From an uncultured bacterium (GTDB taxonomy: Bacteria > Cyanobacteriota > Vampirovibrionia > Gastranaerophilales > Gastranaerophilaceae): a stretch of DNA of 8,801 nucleotides. The stretch covers positions 1 to 8,801 of the forward strand of contig CASELB010000065.1 of the NCBI GenBank assembly GCA_949288685.1, written 5' to 3'. Positions within the stretch are counted from its first letter, which is position 1. Each line of letters begins with the position of its first letter. The notes under the pieces are model-generated. The model saw nothing but the letters and a program-made list of their open reading frames with translations, was not told the origin of the DNA and searched no databases. The translations under genes were made by a program, and so were the position numbers. Positions 1 through 6,819 of this stretch are shown in pieces.

Positions 1-1425
1 AACTTTAAACCAAAGCATATTTTCTCTCCTTTCAGCTACTGTTTTATAGTTCAATAAGTTTTCAACACCAACGTTACCGCTTACGGAATTGCCGCCCCAT
101 GAGCCGCAGCCGAGTGTTAATGACGGTTCAAGTTTGAAGTTGTATAAATCACCGATACCGCCTTGTGATGACGGAGAGTTAATTAACAATCTGCAAGTAG
201 GTATTCTTTCTGCAAAGTAATCAATTCTGTCTTGAACTCTGGCATCTGTATAAAGTGCTGCAGAGTGACCTGCACCGCCAAGCATAACAAGGTCATGTGC
301 CTTTTCTACCGCATCTTCATAATTCTTAGCCTTATACATTGCAAGGAGCGGAGAAAGTTTTTCGTGTGCAAACGGATTTTCTACCGCAACTTCTTTTTCT
401 TCACCTATAAGAATTTTAGTATTTTCAGGAACTTTAATACCTGCAAGTTCAGCAATCGTATGAGCCGGCTGACCTACAATCTTCGGATTAACACTTCCTG
501 CCGGTGTAAGAATAATTGATGCAACTTTATCAGCTTCTTCCTTGCTTAATACGTAAGCACCTCTGTATTGAAATTCTTTCTTAACTTGTTCATATACGTC
601 AGAAACAATTATTACAGACTGTTCAGAGGCACAAATCATACCGTTATCAAATGTTTTTGACATAATAATTGAAGATACAGCCGTTTGAATATCAGCAGTT
701 TCATCAATAATTGCAGGTACGTTACCGGGTCCTACGCCTAAAGCCGGTTTACCTGATGAATAAGCAGCCATAACCATACCCGGACCGCCGGTTGCTAAAA
801 TACAATCAACAGACGGGTGTTTCATCAATGCTGCAGAGAGTTCAACAGACGGAACATCAATCCAGCCTATAATATCAGCCGGAGCACCTGCTGCAACTGC
901 AGCATCAAGAACCAATTTTGCCGCTGCAATCGTAGATTTTTTAGCTCTGGGGTGCGGTGAGAAAATAATACCGTTTCTTGTTTTTAAAGAAATCAATGAT
1001 TTAAATATTGCTGTAGAAGTCGGGTTTGTTGTAGGAACAATACCTGCAAGAACTCCTAAAGGTTCCGCAACAATTTTAATACCGTTGGTTTTGTCTTCTC
1101 TTATTATACCGCAGGTTTTTGCTTCTTTGTGTTTGTTGTAAATGTATTCTGATGCAAAGTGGTTCTTTATGATTTTATCTTCCATAACACCCATGCCTGT
1201 TTCTTCAACAGCCATTCTTGCAAGAGGAATACGTGCTTTGTCTGCTGCTGTTGCAGCTGCTTTAAAGATTGCATCTACTTTTTCTTGAGAGAAAGTAGAA
1301 TAAATTTTTTGCGCTCTTTTTACTCTGGAAATTAATCCTTCAAGCTGTTCAACAGTTTCAACAACAGTAGGTTGATTTAAAGTTTCTTCCAACTTTTCAA
1401 CTGTTTTCTTAGTCTTTGTAGTCAT
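1..1425 (-). CDS. adhE: Bifunctional acetaldehyde-CoA/alcohol dehydrogenase AdhE, N-terminal part (cut by left edge)
   Basis: This is the CoA-acylating aldehyde dehydrogenase half of AdhE, which reduces acetyl-CoA to acetaldehyde and then ethanol with two NADH in fermentation. The 475 codons visible match E. coli AdhE closely from memory. Recognisable blocks include GIVPTTNPTSTAIFKSLIS, ATGGPGMV and the catalytic FDNGMICASEQS, with its cysteine at residue 265 (E. coli Cys246). Near the edge come GCGSWGGNS and ERRENMLWFKV. That last block is the linker leading into the iron-dependent alcohol dehydrogenase half, so the full gene is probably the roughly 870-residue fusion rather than a stand-alone aldehyde dehydrogenase. 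The second half lies outside the window and is inferred. The ATG at 1425 is chosen because AGGAGA lies 9-10 bases upstream. It gives an N-terminal extension of about 19 residues relative to E. coli. The gene is transcribed alone from its own promoter, behind a terminator that closes the upstream unit. Confidence 0.95.
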   Translation of the reverse strand, partial: MTTKTKKTVEKLEETLNQPTVVETVEQLEGLISRVKRAQKIYSTFSQEKVDAIFKAAATAADKARIPLARMAVEETGMGVMEDKIIKNHFASEYIYNKHKEAKTCGIIREDKTNGIKIVAEPLGVLAGIVPTTNPTSTAIFKSLISLKTRNGIIFSPHPRAKKSTIAAAKLVLDAAVAAGAPADIIGWIDVPSVELSAALMKHPSVDCILATGGPGMVMAAYSSGKPALGVGPGNVPAIIDETADIQTAVSSIIMSKTFDNGMICASEQSVIIVSDVYEQVKKEFQYRGAYVLSKEEADKVASIILTPAGSVNPKIVGQPAHTIAELAGIKVPENTKILIGEEKEVAVENPFAHEKLSPLLAMYKAKNYEDAVEKAHDLVMLGGAGHSAALYTDARVQDRIDYFAERIPTCRLLINSPSSQGGIGDLYNFKLEPSLTLGCGSWGGNSVSGNVGVENLLNYKTVAERRENMLWFKV

Positions 1426-1443
1426 ATCTTCTATTCTCCTATT

Positions 1444-1461
1444 TCGTGATTTTATTCACGA
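1444..1461. promoter_or_regulatory. Rex- or CRP/FNR-like operator in the adhE leader
   Basis: A perfect 6-bp inverted repeat, TCGTGA-TTTTAT-TCACGA, lies between the -10 box and the ribosome binding site of adhE and would overlap the expected transcription start near 1459. It matches 11 of the 14 defined positions of the Rex consensus TTGTGAA-N4-TTCACAA. It also has the GTGA-N6-TCAC form of CRP/FNR-family sites. Rex represses adhE when NADH is low in many Gram-positive bacteria, and the position here suits a repressor. Which regulator binds it cannot be told from the window. Confidence 0.55.
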
Positions 1462-1465
1462 TTTA

Positions 1466-1494
1466 ATTATAACCCGAAGATGATATTTTTGCAA
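1466..1494 (-). promoter_or_regulatory. Predicted adhE promoter
   Basis: On the minus strand TTGCAA (1489-1494, 4 of 6 to consensus) is followed after 17 bases by a perfect TATAAT (1466-1471). The expected start near 1459 gives a leader of about 34 bases holding the palindrome and AGGAGA. A second, weaker pair just upstream, TTGTAA (1504-1509) with TATCAT (1480-1485) at 18 bases, could be a tandem promoter. Confidence 0.65.
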
Positions 1495-1540
1495 GTGTTT
1501 TTGTTACAATTAATATTTTCTTTATATCCGCACTCTTAAT

Positions 1541-1572
1541 AAAAAAAAAGGAGAAACTGCTAATTTCTCCTT
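1541..1572 (-). terminator. Intrinsic terminator of the two-gene hypothetical unit
   Basis: On the minus strand a 9-bp perfect stem (AAGGAGAAA pairing with TTTCTCCTT, arms 1564-1572 and 1548-1556) encloses a 7-base loop and runs into a T tract (1541-1549 on the plus strand is all A). It starts 28 bases past the stop codon at 1600 and separates that unit from adhE, which has its own promoter just downstream. Confidence 0.9.
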
Positions 1573-1599
1573 GTCATTATCTAAGAATATATTATAATA

Positions 1600-2982
1600 T
1601 TAAGATGCATTTGCTAATTGTTCTTTTGTATTATCCGTTACCGGCACTGGGTTAGAGCCTTTACCGTCAATTTTTACATTTTTATATTTTGCCTCAAGTT
1701 GTTTTAAAGCCGCTTCACGCGCTTCAAACTCTTTAAGCATCTCTATCTTACGGTTATGTTCGTCAAGGTGTTTTTTATGTCGTTCATTATATTTTGCACC
1801 GAGTTTGTTTGCAGGTTTCATAATAAGAACAGGAACAACATATCTGTAAATCATACCGAAGATAAACAACGATTTTGCAATGCCCATACCTTTTATTTTG
1901 AAATTCAAATCTTTGTTTTTAATTACGTCACGCGCATAGTCTTCCGCATTGGCAATAAGTTTATCAGGTTTGATTTTCGCGGAATCTGGAAGTATGCTGT
2001 TTGCCTTATTAAACATTTCCTTGATACCTTCAATTGACGGAATTTGTAACTCTTTTGAAAGAATAGAATTTGCTTTCCTTATAGCATTTTCAATATCTTC
2101 AACCAGAGGAATTTTCTTTCCGTCAGGTAATATATCGTTTACTTTCTTCAATGCGGCATTAATATCATCCTGCAAACCTTTATTACCTTCAGGAGCATTT
2201 AAAAGCTCGTATGATTTATCAACAATTTTCTTAAGGTCATCATCAAATAATGCAATTTGTTTATCTTTTGGCAAGCCGCTGTTGGCTTTTGTTATTGCAT
2301 TGTTAATATCAGTTCTTAATGTAGTTTTTGCTGTCTCATCAAGAGTACTGTCTGCATTTTTAATCAGGATATCAATATCATGCTTTAAAGGAATTTTTGC
2401 ATCAGCGTTTAATTCTTTATTTGCTCTTGAAATAGCGTCTATTTGAAGTTGTTTAAAGAATTGTCTTTCATTAGCTTCTTTAATCAAATTATGCAATTCT
2501 TCCGATGTTGTGCCCAATTGTGTTGCAGCATAATTATGTGTAACCTTGTTCCACTTTGCAGCAAGTTTATTATCTATCGCATAAGCCAGAATCGTTGACC
2601 CGACATAAGTCATACCGTCATTTATTGCAAGCGTATTTCTTCTTTCCGGATTAAGGTTATCATTATTAAGTGTCATTAAAACATACATAACTGAAATAAT
2701 AAATGAGTTTAAAGCCGAACAAAAATTAACAACATTCATATTTTCGGTTTTCTTACCGAACTCTTTTATAAACTTGGACTGCATAAGCCTTCCGTAATAG
2801 TTCTTTGCCAGCCAATCTACTGCATTGTCATAACCTTTACCTTTAAAAGCCGGTGCCTGCTGTTTTTTCTGCAGCGATAGCGGTTCTTCATAACTATTAT
2901 TATCAAAAATATTTCTGGTAGTCGTATTTTTAAAGTTGTAAGGATTATTATTAATTAATTTAGGTTGGATAGTAAGATTCAT
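1600..2982 (-). CDS. Hypothetical membrane protein with AFKG motif and 23-residue tandem repeats
   Basis: The 460-residue product has no function I can name. Residues 1-45 are polar and Asn-rich and end in the APAFKGKG motif (44-50). Hydrophobic stretches follow at about 86-104 and 122-136, separated by the block NPERRNTLAINDGMTYVGS (111-129). Another hydrophobic stretch lies at about 366-388 and contains IYRYVVPVLIMKP. A charged, probably coiled-coil tail covers 397-436. Between the hydrophobic parts lies a repeat block at about 174-336. The RRNTLAIN and IYRYVVPV blocks are ones I associate from memory with a large uncharacterised Gastranaerophilales family, whose usual members I recall as shorter and without the repeats. 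No cleavable signal peptide is evident. Its ATG overlaps the upstream stop in TAATG, so translation is probably coupled; a GGGGGTGG stretch just upstream may help. A strong terminator follows the gene. Confidence 0.8.
   Translation of the reverse strand: MNLTIQPKLINNNPYNFKNTTTRNIFDNNSYEEPLSLQKKQQAPAFKGKGYDNAVDWLAKNYYGRLMQSKFIKEFGKKTENMNVVNFCSALNSFIISVMYVLMTLNNDNLNPERRNTLAINDGMTYVGSTILAYAIDNKLAAKWNKVTHNYAATQLGTTSEELHNLIKEANERQFFKQLQIDAISRANKELNADAKIPLKHDIDILIKNADSTLDETAKTTLRTDINNAITKANSGLPKDKQIALFDDDLKKIVDKSYELLNAPEGNKGLQDDINAALKKVNDILPDGKKIPLVEDIENAIRKANSILSKELQIPSIEGIKEMFNKANSILPDSAKIKPDKLIANAEDYARDVIKNKDLNFKIKGMGIAKSLFIFGMIYRYVVPVLIMKPANKLGAKYNERHKKHLDEHNRKIEMLKEFEAREAALKQLEAKYKNVKIDGKGSNPVPVTDNTKEQLANAS
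1975..2463 (-). repeat. Seven tandem 23-residue repeats within the hypothetical membrane protein
   Basis: Residues 174-336 divide into seven units of 23, 23, 23, 26, 22, 23 and 23 residues, with a weak partial eighth at 337-353. The consensus is roughly IPLxxDIxxAIxKANSILP followed by a short polar linker. Unit starts are at about 174, 197, 220, 243, 269, 291 and 314. The units have clearly diverged at the DNA level, so this is an old protein-level repeat (69-bp period) rather than a recent expansion. Each unit looks like one amphipathic helix plus a Pro/Asp turn. Confidence 0.8.
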
Positions 2983-3737
2983 TATGCCACCCCCTTTCCT
3001 TCGGTGGAAACATTTTGGGGTACTGTTTGAGTTTTAACTGCCTGTTTATTATTTTTACTGCCGTTTTTTTCAATCCCGAAAGCGTATTTTAATATCGGCG
3101 GAATAAGAGCAATTGTAAGTATTGCTTTAGGAACACCGATTGCTATTTCAGGTATCATTTCAATAAATTTACATGTATTTTTAAATATCTTTGATGTTTG
3201 CACCTTTCTTGCGCCGAGCGAGTCTATTTTATAAAATGATGCCATTGATTCGGGGAGATATTTTGCCGGATTATCTTTGAAACGCTTAACCGCATCTGTA
3301 ACCGGCTTCATAACAAGACAGGTAACACCAAAACCAACACCGGCGGAAGATATCGCGTGAGTTGCGGCGTGGTAAGAGTCTTCCCTATCATTTTTACCTG
3401 CCATCAATATATTTGTTGCCGGACGAAAACCGCCTGCAACTACAAGAGCCACACCATTTTGTGCCAGCGCCGTTTTATTTTCAAAAAATCTCAATGCGCT
3501 GTTAAAAGGCTTTGATTTATAAACCCTTTGAGCAAATCTGCTTGGCTCTTTACCGCTAAAATTAATGGCAGCTACATTTTCATTCCTCATGTTGCTGCCA
3601 TTAATATTATTATTCATACTACGTCTCTCATCACATAATGCCGTAATCTCTCGGTGTACATTACGCTCACCGCACATACCCGGCGCCTGCGACTTAGACC
3701 TTAGTCTGTTCTCTGATTGTAAAAAATCAATTTTCAT
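2982..3737 (-). CDS. Hypothetical membrane protein with INFSGK motif
   Basis: The 251-residue product has no assignable function. Residues 1-55 are polar and unusually Arg-, Cys- and Asn-rich, ending at the INFSGKEP motif (58-65). Then come KSKPFNSALRFFE (74-86), a hydrophobic stretch at about 91-103, the block GFRPATNILMAG (103-114), a DRE-SYHAATH stretch (118-127) and a Gly-rich hydrophobic segment at about 128-143 leading to MKP. A last hydrophobic region lies at about 196-218, before a polar tail. The FSG motif plus hydrophobic segments parallel the downstream partner, and I recall similar proteins from Gastranaerophilales. The ATG at 3737 is preferred because AAAGAGG lies 6 bases upstream. 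The ATG at residue 41 (3617) is a less likely alternative that would still keep the motif. It overlaps the next gene by one base, which suggests the two proteins are made together. Confidence 0.75.
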   Translation of the reverse strand: MKIDFLQSENRLRSKSQAPGMCGERNVHREITALCDERRSMNNNINGSNMRNENVAAINFSGKEPSRFAQRVYKSKPFNSALRFFENKTALAQNGVALVVAGGFRPATNILMAGKNDREDSYHAATHAISSAGVGFGVTCLVMKPVTDAVKRFKDNPAKYLPESMASFYKIDSLGARKVQTSKIFKNTCKFIEMIPEIAIGVPKAILTIALIPPILKYAFGIEKNGSKNNKQAVKTQTVPQNVSTEGKGVA

Positions 3738-3935
3738 ATTTGCCTCTTTGTAAGCTAATCTGTCTACACACTTATTCTAAAACAAAACAAAAATTTTTTT
3801 GCGCGATTATTTACATTTTGTTACAATTATTTGCAATATCCCCTTACAAATTACGCCTTTTATGAGTTTTAATTTTTAATCCGTATTTACAAATAATAAT
3901 AAATTGTAATATTAGCTATAAAGTGTATATAAAAA
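3738..3935. other. AT-rich intergenic gap with TTACA repeats
   Basis: The 198 bases between two minus-strand genes hold no convincing gene. TTACA occurs at 3811, 3821 and 3844, the first two exactly ten bases apart, and TTGCAA sits at 3831-3836 on either strand reading. A possible -10 TAGAAT (minus strand, 3774-3779) has no good -35 partner. No hairpin with a T tract follows the stop at 3936, so read-through from the glycan genes into the hypothetical pair is possible. Confidence 0.5.
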
Positions 3936-4667
3936 CTAAATCCAATGTAAATAACCGCATTCGCCGGATGTTATCAAAAGCTGCCTTTTCATGCCGGAAG
4001 TTACACTTGTATTAAAGTTAATATTCAATGCTTTAAGTTTTTTAAAGATAAGTTTTGCGGTATGTTTTTCTCCTGCTCGTTCGTAATCGTCAAGAATAAT
4101 AATAAAATTATCACTCAAATTATCAGGTATAAGATCAAGAATATTAGAACGCGGAGTTTTCTGGCTCATGCCGAGCGGTCCGTCAATAATTACCAAATCA
4201 AATTTTTCGTTTTTCTGAACAAAATTTTCCGCTTTGTAACGCAAACTCTTATCAGGGAGTTTTTCAATATCTCTCAATTCTATTTTTATATTAGAGGATT
4301 TATCAAGCGTCGGAGCAAATGTATCAATCCAATTTTTATTATTATCAATTATAGTTAATTTTGCCTCAGGACATTTATTTTTTACATATTGCGTTGTTAC
4401 TTTACTTGACTGTCCGAGACCTAATTCCAGAATATTTTTTACATTAGAATTTTCAAGGACATTAAATAACAAAAACAAAAAAGAATAATTTGCAGCACCT
4501 TTGGACGGGCGAAAAGTTTGATTTAACAGCCAGTTTGAATTCTTTATACAATCATGAAAATAATTGGCGTAAAGGACTTCGCTGCATAACTTATTGGTTA
4601 GTTTTATCTGTTTATAAAAAGAAACAGGTGCTTTTACTATAGATTTAACTGTTGAATATACGCTCAT
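3936..4667 (-). CDS. Class I SAM-dependent methyltransferase-like protein
   Basis: The 243-residue product has the Rossmann features of a class I SAM methyltransferase: motif I NILELGLGQSS (78-88), an acidic residue after the second strand (TIIDNN, Asp108), VIIDGPLG (159-166) and a later strand ending in ILDDYER (191-197). Residues 1-70 hold an all-alpha cap without a signal peptide. The VIIDGP and LDDYER blocks resemble putative methyltransferases found in polysaccharide or glycosyl-modification clusters, and it is last in a run with a glycosyltransferase and another methyltransferase. The substrate is unknown; a sugar hydroxyl or amino acid is an inference. The ATG at 4667 has AGGAG 5 bases upstream, in an 11-base gap after the upstream gene. 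Motif I has Leu-Gly-Gln rather than the usual second glycine spacing, so catalytic activity is likely but not certain. Confidence 0.75.
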   Translation of the reverse strand: MSVYSTVKSIVKAPVSFYKQIKLTNKLCSEVLYANYFHDCIKNSNWLLNQTFRPSKGAANYSFLFLLFNVLENSNVKNILELGLGQSSKVTTQYVKNKCPEAKLTIIDNNKNWIDTFAPTLDKSSNIKIELRDIEKLPDKSLRYKAENFVQKNEKFDLVIIDGPLGMSQKTPRSNILDLIPDNLSDNFIIILDDYERAGEKHTAKLIFKKLKALNINFNTSVTSGMKRQLLITSGECGYLHWI

Positions 4668-4678
4668 TTTCTCTCCTT

Positions 4679-5584
4679 TTATATAAATTTCTCTCTTAAA
4701 ACCGACTTCACAAATCGAAAAACAAAGACATTTTCATAATTTTTTATTCTTAATTTTTGTTTTTTGTATGGTGTTAAACAATAATACTTTTTATAAATCT
4801 TAGTTAATACTCCTCTATTATAAAGCCAAGGTTTGAATTTATCGGCAAAATGTAATATCACAGCAGCTTTAATTCTCTCATTGCGGGAAAGGGGTATATC
4901 AGGGAAATAATTGACTACAGCCTGCGGAATATTAAAAGATAAAAGTGAAGTGTTATATTTAAATGGCAGGAATTTCACATTTCCTGACATTATTTTGTTA
5001 AATGCGTCCTGGTCCATAAAAAAATTCTCGCCATTTATTTTATAACCCAAAAGTTTTCCCGATAAATTATCTTTTCGCATTTGTGCAAGGTTCAACAGCA
5101 TTACACCCGTATTAAAGTATCTGTCAGGCGGTATCTGCAAACATCTTGCATGCTGCGGCATTACAACAAGCGCTGCATCAAATACAACCCCTGCATAATT
5201 TTCGCCGATATCAGTACAATAAAGTTCATCAAGGGATTTTTGCACTATTGTATCGCCGTCAATATAAAGAACTTTATCTTCGTCTTTAAGAATTTCCGGG
5301 AGAAAAAACTTTATAAGCGCCGATTGCGATACATGCGAGTTTGTATTTACCCCCTCCGGAATATAATCATTAAGATTAACCGGTTTAATTATAATTTCCG
5401 TGCTTTTACTTTCAAGGGAACGAAATTGCGCAAAGGTAATTTCATTTTCAAATGTTGTTATTATGTATATTTTGCACTTTGTCAGGTTATTTTTAAGAAG
5501 AGAAACTATACCTGTTAGTACAGGTTGAACATAGTTTTCATCAGTTATATAGACAATCTTGAGTATATTCTTATCTAAATCCAT
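4679..5584 (-). CDS. Family 8 glycosyltransferase (LgtC/GspA type)
   Basis: The 301-residue product matches glycosyltransferase family 8, retaining enzymes that transfer glucose or galactose from a UDP-sugar using Mn2+. Visible family marks are the N-terminal nucleotide-binding strand KIVYITDENY (9-18), the metal-binding DxD in YIDGDTIV (Asp109, Asp111), FNTGVMLLN (157-165), MDQDAFN (190-196) and the C-terminal HFADKFKPW (245-253). Length is normal for the family. It lacks a signal peptide and should act in the cytoplasm or at the inner membrane face, where its basic C-terminus (259-299) could dock. The start at 5584 lies inside the end of the upstream methyltransferase gene (10-base overlap) and has no Shine-Dalgarno sequence, so it probably depends on coupled translation. 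Neighbours suggest LPS, capsule or other surface-glycan synthesis; donor and acceptor cannot be read from the sequence. Confidence 0.92.
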   Translation of the reverse strand: MDLDKNILKIVYITDENYVQPVLTGIVSLLKNNLTKCKIYIITTFENEITFAQFRSLESKSTEIIIKPVNLNDYIPEGVNTNSHVSQSALIKFFLPEILKDEDKVLYIDGDTIVQKSLDELYCTDIGENYAGVVFDAALVVMPQHARCLQIPPDRYFNTGVMLLNLAQMRKDNLSGKLLGYKINGENFFMDQDAFNKIMSGNVKFLPFKYNTSLLSFNIPQAVVNYFPDIPLSRNERIKAAVILHFADKFKPWLYNRGVLTKIYKKYYCLTPYKKQKLRIKNYENVFVFRFVKSVLREKFI

Positions 5585-6384
5585 AAATTATTTTTAACCG
5601 TTTTTAAGGCTTTGAGAATTTTACCGTTATTATGCTTTTTTCGCGGAGAATAGTTACAATATTCTTCAAACAATTCCAACAGGTCCTCAGGATAATATTT
5701 TGAAAAACACTTTTTAATGGCTGTAATATCCGACCCGCTTATATTATATAACCAGGGAAGACGGATACAGTTAAATATATCAAAAACATTTTCCATAATA
5801 TCGTCATCAAGTATTACAGCGCCAATATTTACGAAAAAATTACCCGCCGGCAAAATTTTCTGCCCTTTAATTGCGCTGAAAAGAACGCAGCAAGTCGTAT
5901 ACTCTCTTCGGATACAAAACGTATGAATAGAAATATCGTGCATAATAATAATGCCGCCTTTTTTCATATAAGGAAGAATTTGAAGGAAATCAAGAAATTC
6001 ACCGGGGTTTCTGTGAGCCGTATCAAGAAAACAAATATCAAACTTCTTTCCGTCAGAACAAAATTCATCAAGATAATTACAGCACATCCCGCCGGTTCTT
6101 AATGTCCATTTTGCCGTCATATCCGGTAAGCATTTTACAATATAACCGATTGAAGAAGCTGATGAATAGTCGTGAGAATACAATCTGCCGCCATTCCCCA
6201 GGGCGTCCATAATAACAAGCGAAGAAGCCCCTGTTGCAACACCTACTTCCAGTACTTTTTCAGGTTTATACTCACGGATTAGCCCTGATATAAAAAATTG
6301 TTCCGACCGCTGCATAGCTCCCTTACTTACATACCCGAGCAGATTTGGAGAAATATTATCGGAATAATTTTTTCTAATTAACAT
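5575..6384 (-). CDS. Class I SAM-dependent methyltransferase (Methyltransf_24-like)
   Basis: The 269-residue product has a full methyltransferase core: motif I KVLEVGVATGASS (43-55), motif II LYSHDYS (68-74), FDICFLDTAHRNPGEF (115-130) with Asp121 and His124, then GGIIIMHDIS (143-152). The LDTAH and MHD blocks resemble the Methyltransf_24/CmcI-like group, some members of which bind a metal near such acidic and histidine residues. Cysteines are frequent (101, 102, 109, 118, 157, 165, 166), of unknown meaning. No signal peptide or membrane segment is seen. The gene begins 6 bases after the small Rossmann gene, with only a weak TAGGT ribosome site, and its end overlaps the glycosyltransferase start by 10 bases, which places it in one transcript. 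Methylation of a sugar in a surface glycan is the likeliest role, inferred from context. Confidence 0.85.
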   Translation of the reverse strand: MLIRKNYSDNISPNLLGYVSKGAMQRSEQFFISGLIREYKPEKVLEVGVATGASSLVIMDALGNGGRLYSHDYSSASSIGYIVKCLPDMTAKWTLRTGGMCCNYLDEFCSDGKKFDICFLDTAHRNPGEFLDFLQILPYMKKGGIIIMHDISIHTFCIRREYTTCCVLFSAIKGQKILPAGNFFVNIGAVILDDDIMENVFDIFNCIRLPWLYNISGSDITAIKKCFSKYYPEDLLELFEEYCNYSPRKKHNNGKILKALKTVKNNLWI

Positions 6385-6390
6385 ACAAAC

Positions 6391-6795
6391 CTACTTCCAT
6401 ATTTCTTTCCACAAATCTTTTAACGGTTTCTTAATAAGCGGGCGGATTTTAATTTGTTTCGCAAATTTTCTTTCCAAATCTTCAATTATATCAACAAAGT
6501 TCAAAGTACCGACAAGAATATAATCCGGCTTGAGCGAAGCAACATTTTCTATATCATACCTGGGGTAGCCAAATGCATATTTCGAACCGTTTTCCCCGCA
6601 AAAAGACCTGTCAGAAATTCCGATAATATTAAGCCCGCTTAAATCATACACTTGTGCTAAATCCTGAAAAAACATGCCTGCACCATACAGTACAATTTTT
6701 TTATTTTTCAATTTCTTTTCAAGTTTCTTTAATCTTTTTTCAAATTTTATTTTTTTTAAGTAATCAACATGCTCTTGATTATAAAATTCGCCCAT
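6391..6795 (-). CDS. Small stand-alone Rossmann-like nucleotide-binding protein
   Basis: The 134-residue product starts with a basic helical region (about 11-32, many Lys and Glu) followed by a Rossmann-type strand and turn, KKIVLYGAGMFFQDL (32-46, GxG at 38-40). A second strand ends in an acidic residue (IIGISDRSF, Asp62), and later comes a strand YILVGTLN (92-99). The pattern matches small NAD- or nucleotide-binding domains often found fused to methyltransferases or sugar-modifying enzymes in glycan clusters. Here it is separate and too short to be a full dehydrogenase or epimerase. It lies 6 bases before a methyltransferase gene, so it may be a split-off partner domain. The ATG at 6795 has AGGAG 8 bases upstream. 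Ligand and reaction are unknown. Confidence 0.75.
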   Translation of the reverse strand: MGEFYNQEHVDYLKKIKFEKRLKKLEKKLKNKKIVLYGAGMFFQDLAQVYDLSGLNIIGISDRSFCGENGSKYAFGYPRYDIENVASLKPDYILVGTLNFVDIIEDLERKFAKQIKIRPLIKKPLKDLWKEIWK

Positions 6796-6819
6796 CTCTC
6801 TTACTCCTGATATTTCCTT

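Noticed and set aside
1949..2446. Plus-strand open frame of 165 codons
   Set aside because: It lies wholly antisense to the repeat block of the hypothetical membrane protein, with Ser/Phe/Ile-rich composition expected from complementing Lys/Asn/Asp codons and no ribosome site; treated as a shadow.
3887..3909. TTACAA/TTGTAA inverted repeat after the methyltransferase stop as a terminator
   Set aside because: Only 6 weak A/T-rich pairs with an 11-base loop and no following T tract on the minus strand; not credible as an intrinsic terminator.
5081..5518. Plus-strand open frame of 145 codons
   Set aside because: Antisense to the family 8 glycosyltransferase gene, whose motifs are clear; the antisense product is Lys/Arg/Cys/Tyr-rich with no domain signs.
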